A DNA stretch of 64,000 bases from Protofrankia sp963555925 (GTDB lineage Bacteria; Actinomycetota; Actinomycetes; Frankiales; Frankiaceae): the NCBI GenBank assembly GCA_963555925.1, contig CAUVXJ010000056.1:1-64000 (forward strand), written 5' to 3'. Shown here piece after piece: positions 62,408 to 64,000 of the stretch. The position numbers were made by a program, and so were the translations under genes. Within the stretch, counting starts at the first letter, position 1; each line of letters opens with the position of its first letter. Under the pieces are notes generated by a model. That model did not search any database. It was not told the origin of the DNA and worked only from the letters and a program-made list of their open reading frames with translations.

Positions 62408-64000
62408 ATGAGCACTTTCCGCGTGTGGGTGCCAGAGGCCAAGACGGTAGGTGTGATCACCGACAGTGGCGGCAGCGAGACCGTCCACGAGATGCTGGCC
62501 GACGACGGCGGTTGGTGGTGGGTGAACGTGCCCGCTGCGGGCCACGGCACCGAGTACGCCTACCTGATCGACGGCGAGGCCGACGAACTGCCGGACCCTC
62601 GCGCCGCCGATCAGCCCCACGGCGTCCACGGTCGCTCCCGGCTCGTCGACCACTCCCTGTTCACCTGGACGGACAATGCCTGGCGAGGGGTGACGCTGGC
62701 CGGAAGCGTCCTCTATGAGCTGCACATCGGCACGTTCACCCCGGCCGGTACCTTCGACGCGGCCATCGAACGGCTCGACCACCTGGTGGCTCTCGGCGTG
62801 GACGCCGTCGAGCTGCTGCCCGTCAACGCCTTCGCGGGCCGCCACGGCTGGGGCTATGACGGCGTCGGCCTGTTCGCCGTCCACGAGCCCTACGGCGGCT
62901 CGGACGGGCTCAAGCGGTTCGTCGACGCGGCCCACAGCCGGGGTATCGGCGTGATCATGGACGTTGTCTACAACCATCTCGGGCCCGACGGGAACTACCT
63001 CGCCCGGTTCGGCCCCTACTTCACCGACTCCCGCGTCACACCCTGGGGACCGGCTGTCAATCTCGACGCCCCCGGCTCCGACGAGGTCCGGGCCTTCATC
63101 GTCGACAACGCGCTGGGCTGGCTGCGGCACTACCACTGCGACGGCCTGCGGCTGGACGCGGTGCACGCCTTCGCCGACGGCCGTGCCGTCCACATCCTCG
63201 AGGAGATCACCGTCGCGGTGCACCGGCTCGCCGCCCAGCAGCGCCGGCCGCTGTTCGTGATCGCCGAATCCGACCTCAACGACCCACGGCTGGTGACCAC
63301 CCGCGATGCCGGTGGGCTCGGCTTGGACGCGCAGTGGTGCGACGACGTGCACCATGCCATGTGGACAGCACTGTCGGGTGAACGCCAAGGCTACTACAGC
63401 GACTTCGGCAGTCTCGCGATCCTGGCCAAGGCGATGGAACGCGCCTTCGTCCATGACGGGACGTACTCGGCGTTCCGCGGGCGCTCCCACGGCCGTCCGG
63501 TGCCCAACCACCTCCCGGCGCATCGGTTCGTGACGTTCCTGCAGGACCACGACCAGGTCGGCAACCGGGCAATCGGCGACCGTGCCGGGCAGACGCTCAG
63601 CGCAGGGCTGCTGCGGGTGGGCGCCGCGCTCCTGTTGACCTCACCGTTCACTCCGATGTTGTTCATGGGCGAGGAATGGGGGGCGAGCACACCGTGGCAG
63701 TTCTTCAGTGACCACACCGCACCCGGGCTGGCCGACGCCGTCCGCAAGGGTCGCCGGGGCGAGTTCGCCGCGCACGGCTGGGGGCCCGACGAGATCCCCG
63801 ATCCACAGGACGAGACGACATTCGTCCGCTCGAAACTGGACTGGACGGAACTACGGACTCCGCGCCACGCCGGTCTGCTGAAGTGGTACCGGCGCCTGAC
63901 CACCCTGCGCCGGACCCTGCCCGACCTCACCAACCCGGACCTGTCCTGCGTACGCGCCAGCTTCGACGAGGACGCCCGGTGGTTCGTGCTGCGCCGCGGC
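62408..64000 (+). CDS. treZ: Maltooligosyl trehalose trehalohydrolase, 3' end outside the window
   Basis: The first 531 codons are present and the frame is still open at the window edge; the family is usually about 580 residues. It begins FRVWVPEAKTVGV (CBM48-like). The barrel has GWGYDGVGLFAVHEPYGG, IMDVVYNHLGPDG, DGLRLDAVHAFAD (nucleophile Asp), FVIAESDLNDPR (acid Glu) and FLQDHDQVGNRA (third Asp). It releases trehalose from maltooligosyl trehalose and completes the TreX-TreY-TreZ path. AGGA precedes the ATG. A 282-base gap with tandem repeats separates it from treY. Confidence 0.95.
   Translation, partial: MSTFRVWVPEAKTVGVITDSGGSETVHEMLADDGGWWWVNVPAAGHGTEYAYLIDGEADELPDPRAADQPHGVHGRSRLVDHSLFTWTDNAWRGVTLAGSVLYELHIGTFTPAGTFDAAIERLDHLVALGVDAVELLPVNAFAGRHGWGYDGVGLFAVHEPYGGSDGLKRFVDAAHSRGIGVIMDVVYNHLGPDGNYLARFGPYFTDSRVTPWGPAVNLDAPGSDEVRAFIVDNALGWLRHYHCDGLRLDAVHAFADGRAVHILEEITVAVHRLAAQQRRPLFVIAESDLNDPRLVTTRDAGGLGLDAQWCDDVHHAMWTALSGERQGYYSDFGSLAILAKAMERAFVHDGTYSAFRGRSHGRPVPNHLPAHRFVTFLQDHDQVGNRAIGDRAGQTLSAGLLRVGAALLLTSPFTPMLFMGEEWGASTPWQFFSDHTAPGLADAVRKGRRGEFAAHGWGPDEIPDPQDETTFVRSKLDWTELRTPRHAGLLKWYRRLTTLRRTLPDLTNPDLSCVRASFDEDARWFVLRRG

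Noticed and set aside
1..64000. CRISPR array or prophage
   Set aside because: No evenly spaced repeats with unique spacers were seen; the only long array is a 7-bp microsatellite. No phage structural, integrase or lysis genes were found, and the tRNA genes have no attachment-site duplication that I could see.

Overview
This is a high-GC actinobacterial window. Several genes point to a sporulating, mycelial lineage that makes phosphatidylinositol mannosides: pgsA-patA-pimA, an SsgB-type sporulation/division regulator, the actinobacterial families DUF3097, DUF3145 and DUF4193, a CtpI-type P-type ATPase, and actinobacterial pdxS-pdxT-yebC-ruvCAB-yajC-secDF-apt-rel gene order. Gene content and order suggest Frankia or a close relative; that is an inference, not a proof. 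The assembly is a draft: a 675-base run of N lies inside pdxT.

Layout. 1-600: a long perfect hairpin and no gene. 0.6-8.3 kb: a GT-C-like membrane protein, an orphan RelE-type toxin, a cNMP-domain/ABC transporter translationally coupled to a molybdenum-cofactor-sulfurase-like PLP enzyme, TerD, and a membrane-anchored repeat protein. 8.6-10.9 kb: a 13-copy heptanucleotide array in front of a MaoC-MaoC-SDR acyl-CoA cassette. 10.9-16.6 kb: ctpI divergent from a small membrane protein across an AT-rich palindromic control region, then a 36-residue membrane peptide gene. 16.9-21.9 kb: a membrane-anchored cyclophilin, a superfamily II helicase, an XRE-TPR regulator and cutA. 22-41.7 kb: a long minus-strand block, read from its upstream end as pgsA, patA, pimA, a LemA-like gene, pdxS, pdxT, yebC, ruvC, ruvA, ruvB, yajC, secD, secF, apt, relA and a second rel gene. 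42-49.7 kb: an EF-G-like GTPase, a repeat-rich convergent gap, an HIT protein, a cytochrome P450 wrecked by a MITE and an internal deletion, a Crp-family regulator and trpS. 50-57 kb: tRNA-Val(CAC), ssgB, pabB, a tRNA Gly-Cys-Val cluster, ferredoxin, amidase, DUF3097, a nicotinamidase-like gene, DUF4193 and DUF3145. 57.4-64 kb: treX-treY-treZ, which converts glycogen to trehalose; treZ runs off the window.

The most interesting signals are these. (1) The two tandem Rel paralogues have complementary lesions. The upstream one has lost key (p)ppGpp-hydrolase residues and kept its synthetase motifs; the downstream one has an intact HD hydrolase and an altered synthetase. This resembles a home-grown RelA/SpoT division of labour. 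(2) A dispersed repeat beginning TAAGAGCG occurs seven times, and in four cases its first three bases are the stop codon of a gene (a small membrane protein gene, ruvB, fusA2-like, HIT). (3) A 205-bp MITE with 16-bp perfect inverted repeats and a TA duplication sits in a P450 gene that is also missing its K-helix and heme-loop region. (4) Short perfect tandem duplications are unusually common across the window, including thirteen copies of a heptamer upstream of the MaoC operon.
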